Positions 42,780-52,212 of a DNA stretch of 64,000 nt are shown here, piece after piece. The stretch's first letter is position 1; each line of letters starts with the position of its first letter. The notes under the pieces were generated by a model, which saw only the letters and a list, made by a program, of their open reading frames with translations, ran no database searches and was not told where the DNA came from. The stretch lies in NCBI GenBank assembly GCA_946886565.1, contig CAMPIX010000007.1:1-64000 (forward strand), written 5' to 3'. The translations under genes were made by a program, and so were the position numbers. The DNA comes from an uncultured Altererythrobacter sp. (GTDB lineage Bacteria > Pseudomonadota > Alphaproteobacteria > Sphingomonadales > Sphingomonadaceae).

Positions 42780-45272
42780 CTACCGGACCTTGAGCTCGGC
42801 GAGCGCGGCGAAGGCGCCGTTGTGGGACGGCTTGCGCTCGGGCCGGTGTGGCGCCTGCGTGCGGCGCGCCGGGCGCCATTCCCACAGGTCGGGTGCGGGC
42901 GGGCCGAATGCGCCCTCGCGCAGCTTGCGCGCGGGGAGATAACGGAACCCCGCTGCGCCGAGCAGCCGACGCCAGCTTTCGGGCGCAAGGCCGGTCGAGA
43001 CCGCAAGCGCGGGATCGAGCACGAAACGCCGCGCCTTGCCTTCGGCGCGCGCCTGATGTGCGGCCCGCAGGATTTTCTCGGCGACATCGACCCGCACCGC
43101 CTGCTTGCCCGCGGGGCGATATCCGGCGGGCAGCCGCTGCGCGCCCTCGATCACCGACTGCATGTTTGCCTGCAGCGGCCGCTGGTCGCGGCCGAGCGTG
43201 TGAAGCAGCGCGCGCGGCGCGGGTTTGAGCAGCGCGGGCGCGAACACGTCGAGCGCTCCGAAGGTGACGCCAAGCCGTCGCAGGAAAGGGCGCATTTCCT
43301 TGGGCAGATGCTCGATTCCCGCCTTCTCGCGCGCGATGTAGCCGTGCCCGGCAATCACGTTGAGCAGCAGCGCGCGCGCCTGCGATCCGGCCTCGGGGCT
43401 TTTCGCGGCCGCTTCGAGCTTGGCGAGTTGTTCGAGCGGGGCGAGCGCGCCTGCCAGCCATTGCGACAGGGCGGCGATCAACGTCTCGCGCGCGGCATCC
43501 GGCAGAAAACTCAGCTCTCGGGCCGGCACGAGACGGGGGTGGAGCGGATCGCTGCCCGGCTCGATCCGGGCAAGCTCATGTCCTTGCCAGCGCAACGCGC
43601 CACCTTCGAGCGACACGCCGTCCATGCCCGACGCGATCAGCGCTTCGGCGCGTTCGCTCAGAATCCGCGGCAGCGCCTTCTCGCCGGCGGCAAGCAGCAT
43701 CTTGCGGTCGCCGTGGCTCGCGGTGTGGTCGACCGCGAAGCGAAAGCCTTCGATCCGGCCGATCGGTTCGTCCTCGACGAGCAGCGCGCCATCGGCCGTC
43801 AGACTGACGGGCAACAGCGCCGGATCGGTGCCCAGGCTCTTCATCAGAATCGCGGTCCTCCGGTTGACGAAACGTTCGGTCAAACGCGCGTGTAGCGCAT
43901 CGGACAGCCTGGCTTCCACCGCTCTTGCGCGCGCCGCCATCTCGTCTCGCGCAAGCACCCAGTCGGGGCGCTGGCAAATATAGGCCCAACTGCGGATCGC
44001 CGCTATGCGGCCCTGGAGCGTGTCGATATCGCCCTGCACCCGGTCGAGCTCGGCGATGCGCGCGGCGACGTAGTCCGCGCCGAGGTGTCCTTGCGCCAAG
44101 TCCTGCCACAGCCGCGCGACGAAGCGCGCGTGGACATCGGGGCCGAGCTGGCGGAAGTCGGGCAACGAGCAGGCTTCCCAGAACCGGCGCACCAGCCCCG
44201 GCCCCTTGACGCCATCGGCCACCGGTTCGCCCGCGAGCCGCTTGAGCACCGCGAGATCGATCGCCTCCGGCGCGGGGGCGAGTTCGGGCTCTTGCGGCGG
44301 GGCTTCGAGGTCGGCGATCAGCGTCGCGAGGCTGTCGAAGCGCGGTTCGGCCTCGCGCCAGAACAGCTTCGTCAGCGGTGCGAAGCGATGCTCCTCGATC
44401 GCGTAGATCTCTTCCTCGGTGAACTCGGGCGCGGGGCCTTTCGCGCCTGCCAGCGTGCCGAAAGTGCCGTCCTTCTGATGGCGGCCCGCGCGCCCGGCGA
44501 TCTGCGCCATCTCGGCCGGCGTCAGCCGGCGCTGGCGCACCCCGTCGAACTTGGTCAGCGAGGCGAAGGCGACGTGGTTGACGTCAAGGTTCAGTCCCAT
44601 GCCGATCGCGTCGGTCGCGACGATATAGTCGACCTCGCCCGCCTGGAACATCGCAACCTGCTTGTTGCGCGTCTCGGGGCTCAGCGCGCCCATCACCACC
44701 GCCGCCCCGCCGCGAAAGCGGCGCAGCATTTCGGCGACGGCGTAAACCTGCTCGGCCGAGAAGGCGACGATCGCGCTCCTCGGTGGCAGGCGCGAGAGCT
44801 TGCGCGGCCCGATGTGCTTGAGGGTCGAGAAGCGCGGGCGCGAAACGATCTCCGCCTGCGGCACCAGCGCACGCACAAGCGGCTCGAGCGTCGCCGCGCC
44901 GAGCAGCGTCGTCTCCTCGCGCCCGCGCGCGTGGAGCAGCCGGTCGGTGAACACGTGCCCGCGCTCGCGGTCGGCCGAAAGCTGGGCCTCGTCGAGCGCG
45001 ACGAATGCGTGGTCTCCGCCGTCGCGCGGCATCGCTTCGGCGGTGCACAGAAAATAGCGCGCGCCCTCGGGTTCGATCCGCTCCTCGCCGGTGATCAGCG
45101 CGACCTGACGCTCGCCCTTGATCGCGACCACCCGGTCGTAGACCTCGCGCGCGAGCAGCCGCAGCGGGAAGCCGATCGCGCCGCTCGAATGCGCGCACAT
45201 CCGTTCGATCGCCAGATGGGTCTTGCCGGTGTTGGTGGGCCCCAGGACCGCCTTGATAGCGCTTTCGCTCAC
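42780..45272 (-). CDS. Suv3-like SF2 RNA helicase
   Basis: The product of about 830 aa has LGPTNTGKTHLAIERM (Walker A), FVALDEAQL (DEAQ box), and motif VI QIAGRAGRHQKDGTFG. Downstream are two long helical regions like mitochondrial Suv3, with a final part ending near LWEWRPARRTQAPHR. Alphaproteobacterial relatives are thought to work in RNA turnover. The start is uncertain: GTG 45272 (SESAIKAVLGPTNTGKTH) is chosen, while a TTG at 45308 would add 12 residues. No close RNase gene is seen. It is divergent from the M23 gene. Confidence 0.82.
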   Translation of the reverse strand: MSESAIKAVLGPTNTGKTHLAIERMCAHSSGAIGFPLRLLAREVYDRVVAIKGERQVALITGEERIEPEGARYFLCTAEAMPRDGGDHAFVALDEAQLSADRERGHVFTDRLLHARGREETTLLGAATLEPLVRALVPQAEIVSRPRFSTLKHIGPRKLSRLPPRSAIVAFSAEQVYAVAEMLRRFRGGAAVVMGALSPETRNKQVAMFQAGEVDYIVATDAIGMGLNLDVNHVAFASLTKFDGVRQRRLTPAEMAQIAGRAGRHQKDGTFGTLAGAKGPAPEFTEEEIYAIEEHRFAPLTKLFWREAEPRFDSLATLIADLEAPPQEPELAPAPEAIDLAVLKRLAGEPVADGVKGPGLVRRFWEACSLPDFRQLGPDVHARFVARLWQDLAQGHLGADYVAARIAELDRVQGDIDTLQGRIAAIRSWAYICQRPDWVLARDEMAARARAVEARLSDALHARLTERFVNRRTAILMKSLGTDPALLPVSLTADGALLVEDEPIGRIEGFRFAVDHTASHGDRKMLLAAGEKALPRILSERAEALIASGMDGVSLEGGALRWQGHELARIEPGSDPLHPRLVPARELSFLPDAARETLIAALSQWLAGALAPLEQLAKLEAAAKSPEAGSQARALLLNVIAGHGYIAREKAGIEHLPKEMRPFLRRLGVTFGALDVFAPALLKPAPRALLHTLGRDQRPLQANMQSVIEGAQRLPAGYRPAGKQAVRVDVAEKILRAAHQARAEGKARRFVLDPALAVSTGLAPESWRRLLGAAGFRYLPARKLREGAFGPPAPDLWEWRPARRTQAPHRPERKPSHNGAFAALAELKVR

Positions 45273-45462
45273 GCGGCCCCATGTGGCATCGCCGTGCGCC
45301 CCCGACAACCGGGTCGAGCAGGGTTCCGCGTCTCGTCGCGCGTTCGACTCGACCTGCCGCAGCTTAAGCCCGTCTTTACTTTAATCGGGCAGCGAATGCG
45401 GCATAGAGCACGCCAGGGTCGGGTCGCGGCGCACTGCAACGCGGCCTTCCGGAGGAGGCGCA

Positions 45463-47088
45463 GTGTACAAGCAGAGCGATGGCGACGGTCACGTTACCGC
45501 CGATCTGGGCGGCGATGTCTGGCGTCCGGCCGCGCTCTCGCATTCGCAGATTCTGACCGCCGATCCGCCGCGCGTCATCCCGCGCGCGCAGACGTTCGGC
45601 GAGCGCTTCGATACCTGGCGGTCCGGGCTCTCCGAGCGGCTCGAGAGCGCCGATCTCGCGCCGGACCTCGCCGAGCGCATCGGCAGCCGCCGCTGGTTCC
45701 GCGGGCTCGGCACGCTGATCGGCCTCTCGGCTGCCGCGCTCGCGCTGTGGCCCGATTTCGCGCCGGTTGCCGCAGCTCCCGCGATGCGGCTCGACGACGC
45801 GGCGCGCGACGAGTTCCGCAGCCAGATGATCATGCCGCTGGCATTGGGTTCCGATAGCGGCCGCCACATGGGGGCGACAGCGCTGGTTTCGCCGTTGCAG
45901 TCCGCGCCCGAGCGTCCGCAAGTCGAGTTGCTCGCCACGCTCGCGCAGGGCGACAGTTTCGCGCGCATGCTCCAGCGCGCCGGGGTCGGGTCGAGCGACG
46001 CCGCGCGCGTCGCCGAACTCGTCGGCCGCTCGATCGCGCTTTCCGAGATCGAGCCGGGCACGCAAGTCGACATCACCCTCGGCCGCCGACCGGAGCCCGG
46101 CGCGGCGCGGCCGCTCGCCGCGCTCGCCTTCCGCGCGCGGTTCGACCTCGAGCTGGAGATCGCGCGCGACGCCGCGGGCCATCTCGCGCTCACTCGCAAC
46201 CCGATCCGGGTCGACGACACCCCGCTGCGCATCCGCGGCATGGTCGGCGCGAGCCTCTACCGCTCGATGCGCGCGGCGGGCGCCCCGGCGAGCGCGGTGC
46301 AGCAATATCTGAAAGTGCTGAGCGAGCAGGTCGATATGGACCGCGCCGTGCGCGCAACCGACACGTTCGACCTGATCGTGCAGTATCGCCGCGCCGCCAC
46401 CGGCGAGCGCCAGGCGGGGGAATTGCTCTACGCCGGGATCGAACGCGGCGGCGAGCTCACCACCCAGCTCATGCGGTGGGGGAGCGAGGGGCGGTTCTAC
46501 GAGGCCTCGGGCGTGGGTGAGCAGCGCAGCGGTCTCGTCGCGCCGGTGCCGGGGCGCGTCTCGTCCAACTACGGCATGCGCCGCCATCCGATCCTCGGCT
46601 ACAAGCGCATGCACTCGGGAATGGACTTCCGCGCGAGCTACGGCACGCCGATCGTCGCGGTCACCGATGCGCGGGTCAGCAGCGCGGGCCGCGCGGGCGG
46701 CTGCGGCAACGCGGTGCGGCTCGACCACGGGGGCGGGATCTCGACCCGCTATTGCCATATGAGCCGCATCGCGGTGAGCCGCGGACAGAGCGTCCAGCGC
46801 GGGCAGGTGATCGGCTACGTCGGCTCGACCGGGCTATCGACCGGCCCGCACCTGCATTACGAGATGTATCGCGGCGGCCGCTCGGTGAACCCGGCCTCGG
46901 TCCAGTTCGTCACCCGTGCGCAGCTTTCGGGCGAGGAGCTGCGCCGTTTCCGCGCCAAGCTCGCCGATTTGAAGACGATCGAGTCGGGCGTGGCGCTCGA
47001 GGATCTTTCCCCGACCGCCGCCGAGGCCGCGGCGGTCGATCCCGTGCGCGAGATCGACCGGCTCGAAGCGCCCAAGCGGGCCGGCTGA
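45463..47088 (+). CDS. M23 family metallopeptidase (membrane-anchored)
   Basis: The 541-aa protein has a hydrophobic segment near residues 79-100 (GTLIGLSAAALALWPDFAPV), so a cytoplasmic N-tail of about 75 residues and a periplasmic body. The middle region (about 145-300) resembles the OapA/LysM-like part of such proteins. The C-terminal LytM domain has the Zn ligands in KRMHSGMDFRAS and TGPHLHYEMYRGG. It likely cuts or regulates peptidoglycan cross-links. GTG 45463 has a perfect GGAGGAGG (45451-45458). Confidence 0.88.
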   Translation: MYKQSDGDGHVTADLGGDVWRPAALSHSQILTADPPRVIPRAQTFGERFDTWRSGLSERLESADLAPDLAERIGSRRWFRGLGTLIGLSAAALALWPDFAPVAAAPAMRLDDAARDEFRSQMIMPLALGSDSGRHMGATALVSPLQSAPERPQVELLATLAQGDSFARMLQRAGVGSSDAARVAELVGRSIALSEIEPGTQVDITLGRRPEPGAARPLAALAFRARFDLELEIARDAAGHLALTRNPIRVDDTPLRIRGMVGASLYRSMRAAGAPASAVQQYLKVLSEQVDMDRAVRATDTFDLIVQYRRAATGERQAGELLYAGIERGGELTTQLMRWGSEGRFYEASGVGEQRSGLVAPVPGRVSSNYGMRRHPILGYKRMHSGMDFRASYGTPIVAVTDARVSSAGRAGGCGNAVRLDHGGGISTRYCHMSRIAVSRGQSVQRGQVIGYVGSTGLSTGPHLHYEMYRGGRSVNPASVQFVTRAQLSGEELRRFRAKLADLKTIESGVALEDLSPTAAEAAAVDPVREIDRLEAPKRAG

Positions 47089-47131
47089 CGCCTCGATTGC
47101 ACCCCGCCGGCAAATCCGGCAGGAGGCGCGC

Positions 47132-48127
47132 ATGACCGCTTCCTATCCCAACCTCAGGATGCGCCGCACGCGTGCTAGCGCGTGGAGCCGTGCGCTCCAC
47201 CGCGAGACGGTGCTCACGCCGGCAGACCTGATCTGGCCGCTGTTCGTCACCGAAGGGCAAGGCGTCGAGGACCCGGTCGCAAGCCTGCCCGGCGTGTCGC
47301 GCTGGTCGGTCGACAGGATAGCCACGCGCGCGAAAGAGGCGGTCGCGCTCGGCATCCCCTGCGTGGCGCTCTTCCCCCACACCCAAGCCGACCGTCGCAC
47401 CGACGACGGGGCCGAGGCGTCTAATCCCGACAACCTGATGTGCCGCGCGATCAAGGCGATCAAGGACGCCTGCGGCGACGATCTCGGCGTCCTTACCGAT
47501 GTCGCGCTCGATCCCTACACCAGCCACGGCCAGGACGGGCTGCTCGACGATGCAGGCTACGTCACCAACGACGATACGGTCGCCGCGTTGGTCGACCAGG
47601 CGCTCAATCAGGCCCAGGCGGGCGCAGACGTGATCGCGCCGTCGGACATGATGGACGGGCGTGTGCGCGCGATCCGCATGGCGCTCGAGATGGGCGGGCA
47701 CCACAACGTCCAGATCATGGCCTACGCCGCCAAGTACGCGAGTGCGTTCTATGGTCCGTTTCGCGATGCGGTCGGCTCGGGCGGGCTGCTCAAGGGCGAC
47801 AAGAAGAGCTACCAGATGGACCCGGCGAACGGCGACGAGGCGCTGCGCGAGGTCGCGCTCGATATCGCCGAGGGGGCGGACAGCGTGATGGTCAAGCCCG
47901 GGCTGCCCTATCTCGACATCGTGCGCCGGGTGAAGGAACGGTTCGAGGTGCCCGTCTTCGCCTACCAGGTGAGCGGCGAGTACGCGATGATCGAGGCCGC
48001 CGCCGCGGCGGGCGCGGGTGAGCGCGACGCACTCGTGCTCGAGACGCTGACCGCGTTCAAGCGCGCCGGGTGCAGCGGCGTGCTGACCTACCATGCCGCG
48101 CACGCCGCGAAGCTGCTGAATGGCTGA
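47132..48127 (+). CDS. hemB: Delta-aminolevulinic acid dehydratase (porphobilinogen synthase)
   Basis: The 331-aa enzyme joins two aminolevulinate molecules in heme synthesis. It has the Schiff-base lysines in YAAKYASAFYGPFRDAVGS and DSVMVKPGLPYLDIV and the EKD-type DVALDPYTSHGQDGL segment lacking the zinc cysteines. It is thus the Mg-dependent type common in Pseudomonas-like enzymes. A GNAT gene overlaps its stop by 8 bases. It is 26 kb from hemE. Confidence 0.95.
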   Translation: MTASYPNLRMRRTRASAWSRALHRETVLTPADLIWPLFVTEGQGVEDPVASLPGVSRWSVDRIATRAKEAVALGIPCVALFPHTQADRRTDDGAEASNPDNLMCRAIKAIKDACGDDLGVLTDVALDPYTSHGQDGLLDDAGYVTNDDTVAALVDQALNQAQAGADVIAPSDMMDGRVRAIRMALEMGGHHNVQIMAYAAKYASAFYGPFRDAVGSGGLLKGDKKSYQMDPANGDEALREVALDIAEGADSVMVKPGLPYLDIVRRVKERFEVPVFAYQVSGEYAMIEAAAAAGAGERDALVLETLTAFKRAGCSGVLTYHAAHAAKLLNG

Positions 48128-48668
48128 CTTCCGGCTCGAAACCGAACGGCTCGTGCTGCGCGACTGGCGTGCGGGAGATGTCGACGACTTCCACCGCGTC
48201 TGCGGCGATCCGGCGGTCATGGAAACGCTCGGCCCGGTCATGTCGCGCGAGCAGACGGCAAAGCTGATCGCCGATCTGCAGGACCGCGCGGCGCGCTTCG
48301 GCCATACTTTCTGGGCGCTCGAACGCAAGGATGACGGGCGTGTGCTCGGGTTCACCGGGCTGATTCGTGGAAATATCCCCGAAACCGAGGGCGAGCTCGA
48401 GATCGGCTGGCGGCTGGCCGCGGATTGCTGGGGGCAGGGCTACGCGCGAGAGGCGGCCGAAGCATCGCTGGAATGGGCTCGCGCGAATCGGCCCGGCGAG
48501 CCGGTCATCGCGATCACCGCGCATACCAACACCCGCAGCCGCGCTCTGATGGAGCGGCTGGGAATGACCTGCCGGCCCGAGCGCGACTTCGATCATCCCA
48601 AAGTGCCCGAAGGCGATCCGCTGCGCCCGCACGTGCTCTATGCGATCGACTCCGGAGCTCATCGATGA
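48120..48668 (+). CDS. GNAT family acetyltransferase (RimJ/RimL-like)
   Basis: The 182-aa protein begins DFRLETERLVLRDWRAGDVD, with ELEIGWRLAADCWGQGYAREAA as the acetyl-CoA loop and NTRSRALMERLGM near the end. This layout is typical of RimJ/RimL N-terminal acetyltransferases. The substrate is unknown. It overlaps hemB by 8 bases and the next GNAT by 4, so the three are co-translated. Confidence 0.85.
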   Translation: MADFRLETERLVLRDWRAGDVDDFHRVCGDPAVMETLGPVMSREQTAKLIADLQDRAARFGHTFWALERKDDGRVLGFTGLIRGNIPETEGELEIGWRLAADCWGQGYAREAAEASLEWARANRPGEPVIAITAHTNTRSRALMERLGMTCRPERDFDHPKVPEGDPLRPHVLYAIDSGAHR

Positions 48669-49225
48669 CCGGTCCCATCCTGCTCGAGACCGAGCGGCTG
48701 ATCCTGCGCGTGCCCGGCGAGGGCGACGTCGAACGGCAGATGCGTTACCTCAACACGCCCGGCGTGATGCGGCACCTGGGCGGCCCCAAGACCGCCGAGA
48801 CGATCGCCGAGAAGCATGCGCGGACCCGCGCGCTCTACGATGCCGAGGGCTTCTGTTTCTGCATGCTCGAGGAACGTGCGACCGGCGAACTGGTCGGCCA
48901 TGCCGGTCTCAAGCGGGTCGACAATCCGCTAGCGCGCAATCCCGGCGATATGGAAATCGGCTGGCTGATTCGCGAGGATCGCTGGCGGCGCGGCTATGCG
49001 TGGGAGGCAATCGTCGCGGTACTCGATTTCGCGTTCGCACGGTTCGATCCGCCGGTCATCGTCGCGCTCACGAGCGAGGCGAACGAGGGCAGCTGGCGGC
49101 TGATGGAAAAGCTCGGCATGCGCCGACGCCGCGATCTCGACTTCTCCGATCCTGCCTTCCCGGCGGAAGACAATCCGACGATCCTCTATTCGCTGACCGG
49201 CGCCGAGTGGGCCGCGCGCGGATGA
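48665..49225 (+). CDS. GNAT family acetyltransferase (RimJ/RimL-like), second copy
   Basis: The 186-aa protein is built like the preceding one (PILLETERLILRVPGEGDVE, MEIGWLIREDRWRRGYAWEAI, NEGSWRLMEKLGMRRR). It is clearly a tandem paralogue, although the sequences have diverged. The acetyl-CoA loop is RRGYAWE. The start ATG 48665 overlaps the previous stop as ATGA, and its own stop overlaps the next gene. Confidence 0.85.
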   Translation: MTGPILLETERLILRVPGEGDVERQMRYLNTPGVMRHLGGPKTAETIAEKHARTRALYDAEGFCFCMLEERATGELVGHAGLKRVDNPLARNPGDMEIGWLIREDRWRRGYAWEAIVAVLDFAFARFDPPVIVALTSEANEGSWRLMEKLGMRRRRDLDFSDPAFPAEDNPTILYSLTGAEWAARG

Positions 49226-51453
49226 GCGCGCTCCGCCGCTGGCTCTTCGTCGCAACGATCCTTACCGGCAGCTTCCTGCTGTTTCTGGTTCAGCCGCTCG
49301 TCGCGCGTATGGCGCTACCGCGGCTCGGCGGCGCGCCCGCGGTGTGGAACAGCGCGATGCTCGTCTATCAGGCGCTGCTGCTCGGCGGATACGCCTATGC
49401 GCACGCGATCGCGCGATTGAGCGTTGCCCGGCAGGCCACGGTCCATCTGGCGCTGCTGGTGTTCGCCGGGCTCACGCTGCCGATCGCGCTCGCCCCGCTT
49501 CCTCCGCCTGCTTCGGGCTACGAGGCGCTCTGGGCACCTCTCGTCTTCGCGCTCACTATCGGGCCGGTGTTCTTCGTCGTCGCAGCGCAAGCGCCGCTGA
49601 TGCAGCGCTGGTATGCGGCGGAGCCCGGCGCGGGCGACCCTTACTGGCTCTATGCAGCCTCGAACCTCGGCAGCTTCGCCGGACTGATCGCCTATCCGCT
49701 CCTCCTCGAACCCAATCTCTCGCTTGCTGGCCAGAGCCTCGCGTGGAGCGCAGGCTACGCGTTGCTGACCGTGCTCGTCGCGCTGGCCGCGATCTCGCGG
49801 CCCAGGTCCGTGGGCGAGGCGTCCGTGGGCGAAACGGCCTCCCTGCAGGAGCGATCGGAAGAAGCGCCCGAGTCGATCGGCCGGCGCCGCGTCGCGTTAT
49901 GGCTCGCGCTGGCGGCGGTCCCGTCGGGGCTGATGCTTTCGACGACAACCCATCTCACCACCGACATCGTCGCGGTGCCGCTGCTGTGGGTCATACCGCT
50001 CGGGCTCTATCTGCTGAGCTTCGTGCTCGCGTTCAACCCGCGCAGCGCCATGGGCTATGCGCTGGCACGCTCGGCCCCGACCATCCTCCTGCTCGCGGGC
50101 GGTATGGCCATGGTCAGCCACAGTGCGGGCAGCCTGACGACGGCCCTGGCGAGCGTGGTGATGCTGTTCGTGGTTTCGGTGGCGCTTCATCGGCGGCTCT
50201 ATGCCGAGCGGCCCGGCCCTGCGCGGCTGACGTTCTTTTATCTGGTGATGAGTGCGGGCGGGGTGCTCGGCGGGCTGTTCGCCGCGCTGATCGCGCCGGT
50301 CGTGTTCGATTGGGTGTGGGAACATCCGCTGCTCGTGCTCGCCGCGGCAGCGCTGCTGCCCAATCGTCCGTTCCTGCCATGGATGGAGCGGCTCGGCCTC
50401 GGCCATCGCCAGCAACGAACCGCAGTGCTGGTGGTTCTCCTGATTGCGGCTGTTTTGTCGATGGTGCTCGGGGACGCGGTCGCGCAGGGCAGCGACGCCC
50501 TGGTTCTCGTGCTGATGATCGCGATCGCGATCTGCGGTCTGCTGGTCATGGATCGCCGGCCCGCCTTCGTCCTCGTGCTGTTGATGCTGATGCTGGCGCG
50601 CGGCGGTTACGAGACGCTGCAATCATCGTTCACCGGTGCGCGGGAGCGGAGCTATTTCGGCATCTATCACGTGCGCGATATCGATGGCGGAAGCGCGCGC
50701 CAGCTTACCCACGGCACCACGATGCACGGGCTGCAGTTCACCGATCCGGAACGGGAGCTATGGCCGACGACCTACTACGGCCCCGATTCGGGTGTCGGCA
50801 TCGCGCTGCGCCACGCTCCCGAACTCGCGGGAGCGCGCGCGCGGATCGGAGTGGTCGGGCTCGGCGTCGGCACGGTCGCCTGCTATGCACGGCCGGGGCA
50901 GGAATGGGCGTTCTTCGAGATCGACCCCACCGTGCTGGAATACTCGCGTGACGGGACGTTCACGTTCCTGGGCCGCTGCACGCCGGAGGCGCAAGTGCAC
51001 ATCGGCGATGCGCGGCTGGTGCTTGCCGATATGCCGGCCGATCGTTTCGACATTCTCGTTCTCGACGCATTCAGTTCGGATGCGATCCCGCTTCACCTCG
51101 TCACCGACGAGGCGTTCGCCATCTACGACCGCGTCGTGGCGCGCGACGGCCTCATCCTGCTTCACATTTCGAACCGCTTCGTCGACCTGCAGCCCATGGT
51201 CCACGCGCTCGCCGAGCGACACGGCATGTTCGCGGTCGCGCGCCATAGCAAGGCCGATCCGAAGGCCGGGATTTCGGGTTCGCTCTGGGTGGCGATATCG
51301 CGCGATCCGGCCACACTCGCCGCGTTGCTCTCGGCCGAGAAGGACATGGCCTGGCATCGACTGCCGCCGCCCGCCGAGCGGGTGTGGACCGACGACTTCG
51401 CCTCGATCCTCCCTTTCCTCGTCTGGAGCAATGTGCTGGGAAGCGGGTCATGA
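49222..51453 (+). CDS. Fused membrane / spermidine-synthase-like protein
   Basis: The 743-aa protein has many hydrophobic segments in its first 500 residues (about 12 to 14, e.g. ILTGSFLLFLVQPLVARMAL, LWVIPLGLYLLSFVLAF). A cytoplasmic C-terminal spermidine-synthase-like Rossmann domain follows (VGLGVGTVACYARPGQEWAF, FFEIDPTVLEYSRDG, LDAFSSDAIPLHLVTDEAF). Similar fusions are annotated as MFS/polyamine synthases, but their reaction is not established. It overlaps both neighbours by 4 bases. The pairing with two GNATs suggests possible small-amine chemistry, which is only an inference. Confidence 0.78.
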   Translation: MSALRRWLFVATILTGSFLLFLVQPLVARMALPRLGGAPAVWNSAMLVYQALLLGGYAYAHAIARLSVARQATVHLALLVFAGLTLPIALAPLPPPASGYEALWAPLVFALTIGPVFFVVAAQAPLMQRWYAAEPGAGDPYWLYAASNLGSFAGLIAYPLLLEPNLSLAGQSLAWSAGYALLTVLVALAAISRPRSVGEASVGETASLQERSEEAPESIGRRRVALWLALAAVPSGLMLSTTTHLTTDIVAVPLLWVIPLGLYLLSFVLAFNPRSAMGYALARSAPTILLLAGGMAMVSHSAGSLTTALASVVMLFVVSVALHRRLYAERPGPARLTFFYLVMSAGGVLGGLFAALIAPVVFDWVWEHPLLVLAAAALLPNRPFLPWMERLGLGHRQQRTAVLVVLLIAAVLSMVLGDAVAQGSDALVLVLMIAIAICGLLVMDRRPAFVLVLLMLMLARGGYETLQSSFTGARERSYFGIYHVRDIDGGSARQLTHGTTMHGLQFTDPERELWPTTYYGPDSGVGIALRHAPELAGARARIGVVGLGVGTVACYARPGQEWAFFEIDPTVLEYSRDGTFTFLGRCTPEAQVHIGDARLVLADMPADRFDILVLDAFSSDAIPLHLVTDEAFAIYDRVVARDGLILLHISNRFVDLQPMVHALAERHGMFAVARHSKADPKAGISGSLWVAISRDPATLAALLSAEKDMAWHRLPPPAERVWTDDFASILPFLVWSNVLGSGS

Positions 51454-52010
51454 CCCAGACCCGACCCGGCGTCCGCATCGTTCCGATCCACGGCAAGAGC
51501 CCGAAAGTCCACGACAGTGCTTTCGTCGCCCCCGGCTGCGTGCTGATCGGCGATGTCGAGATCGGGGCGGATTCGTCGATCTGGTACAACTGCGTGCTGC
51601 GCGCCGATGTCAGCCGGATCGTGATCGGCGCACGCACCAACGTGCAGGACGGCAGCGTGCTTCACTGCGACCCGGCGCGCCCGGACGATCCCGACGGATC
51701 GCCGCTGCTGATCGGCGACGACGTGCTGATCGGCCACATGGCGATGGTTCACGGTTGCACGATCGAGGATCGCGGCTTTGTCGGCCTCGGCGCGATCGCG
51801 ATGAACAAGGCAGTGATCGGCTCGGACGCGATGCTCGCCGCCGGCGCAATGCTGACCGAGGGCAAGGTCATGGGCCCGCGCGAGCTTTGGGGCGGCCGCC
51901 CGGCGCGGCTGATGCGCGAACTCGACGATGCGGCGATCGCCGGCAGGCGCATGGGCGTCGCTCACTACGTCGAGAACGCTAAGGCGCATGCGGCGGCGGT
52001 GAAGGACTAA
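51450..52010 (+). CDS. Gamma-carbonic anhydrase family protein
   Basis: The 186-aa left-handed beta-helix protein has the hexapeptide repeat core (VFIGDVEIGADSSIWYN-like and DVLIGHMAMVHGCTI) and the three metal histidines in VLHCD, IGHMAM and VHG. Family members bind Zn or Fe. Many in bacteria have unclear or no carbonic anhydrase activity. It overlaps the preceding gene by 4 bases. The end of the run is followed by a hairpin cluster rather than a simple terminator. Confidence 0.88.
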   Translation: MTQTRPGVRIVPIHGKSPKVHDSAFVAPGCVLIGDVEIGADSSIWYNCVLRADVSRIVIGARTNVQDGSVLHCDPARPDDPDGSPLLIGDDVLIGHMAMVHGCTIEDRGFVGLGAIAMNKAVIGSDAMLAAGAMLTEGKVMGPRELWGGRPARLMRELDDAAIAGRRMGVAHYVENAKAHAAAVKD

Positions 52011-52024
52011 TCTCAGATCCGTTC

Positions 52025-52169
52025 GTCCTGAGCTTGTCGAAGGACCCGTTCGAGCGAAGCCGAGACGTCACATGCGTATGGGCCTCGGCTTCGCTCGGCC
52101 GAGCCCCGACTTGGGCCAATCGGCCCAAGTTTATCCTGAGCGGCTGCTGCAAGCTGCCAGTTGAAGGGC
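52025..52169. repeat. Cluster of REP-like hairpins at convergent gene ends
   Basis: Several imperfect or perfect inverted repeats follow one another. GTCCTGAGC...CGAAGGAC spans 52025-52045. The 14-bp arms CGAGCGAAGCCGAG lie at 52051-52064 and 52084-52097. ACTTGGGCC/GGCCCAAGT is at 52109-52130. A GGCTGCTGCAAGC segment lies in 52134-52169 and is 32/36 identical to 2355-2390. The first type is widely dispersed in sphingomonad genomes. There is no coding frame. Lying between the convergent carbonic anhydrase and ligase genes, it probably also ends transcription. Confidence 0.72.
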
Positions 52170-52212
52170 TCGGGGCGAACGGAGTAGGGTGGCGCAAGTC
52201 GCGCGGCGCGAC

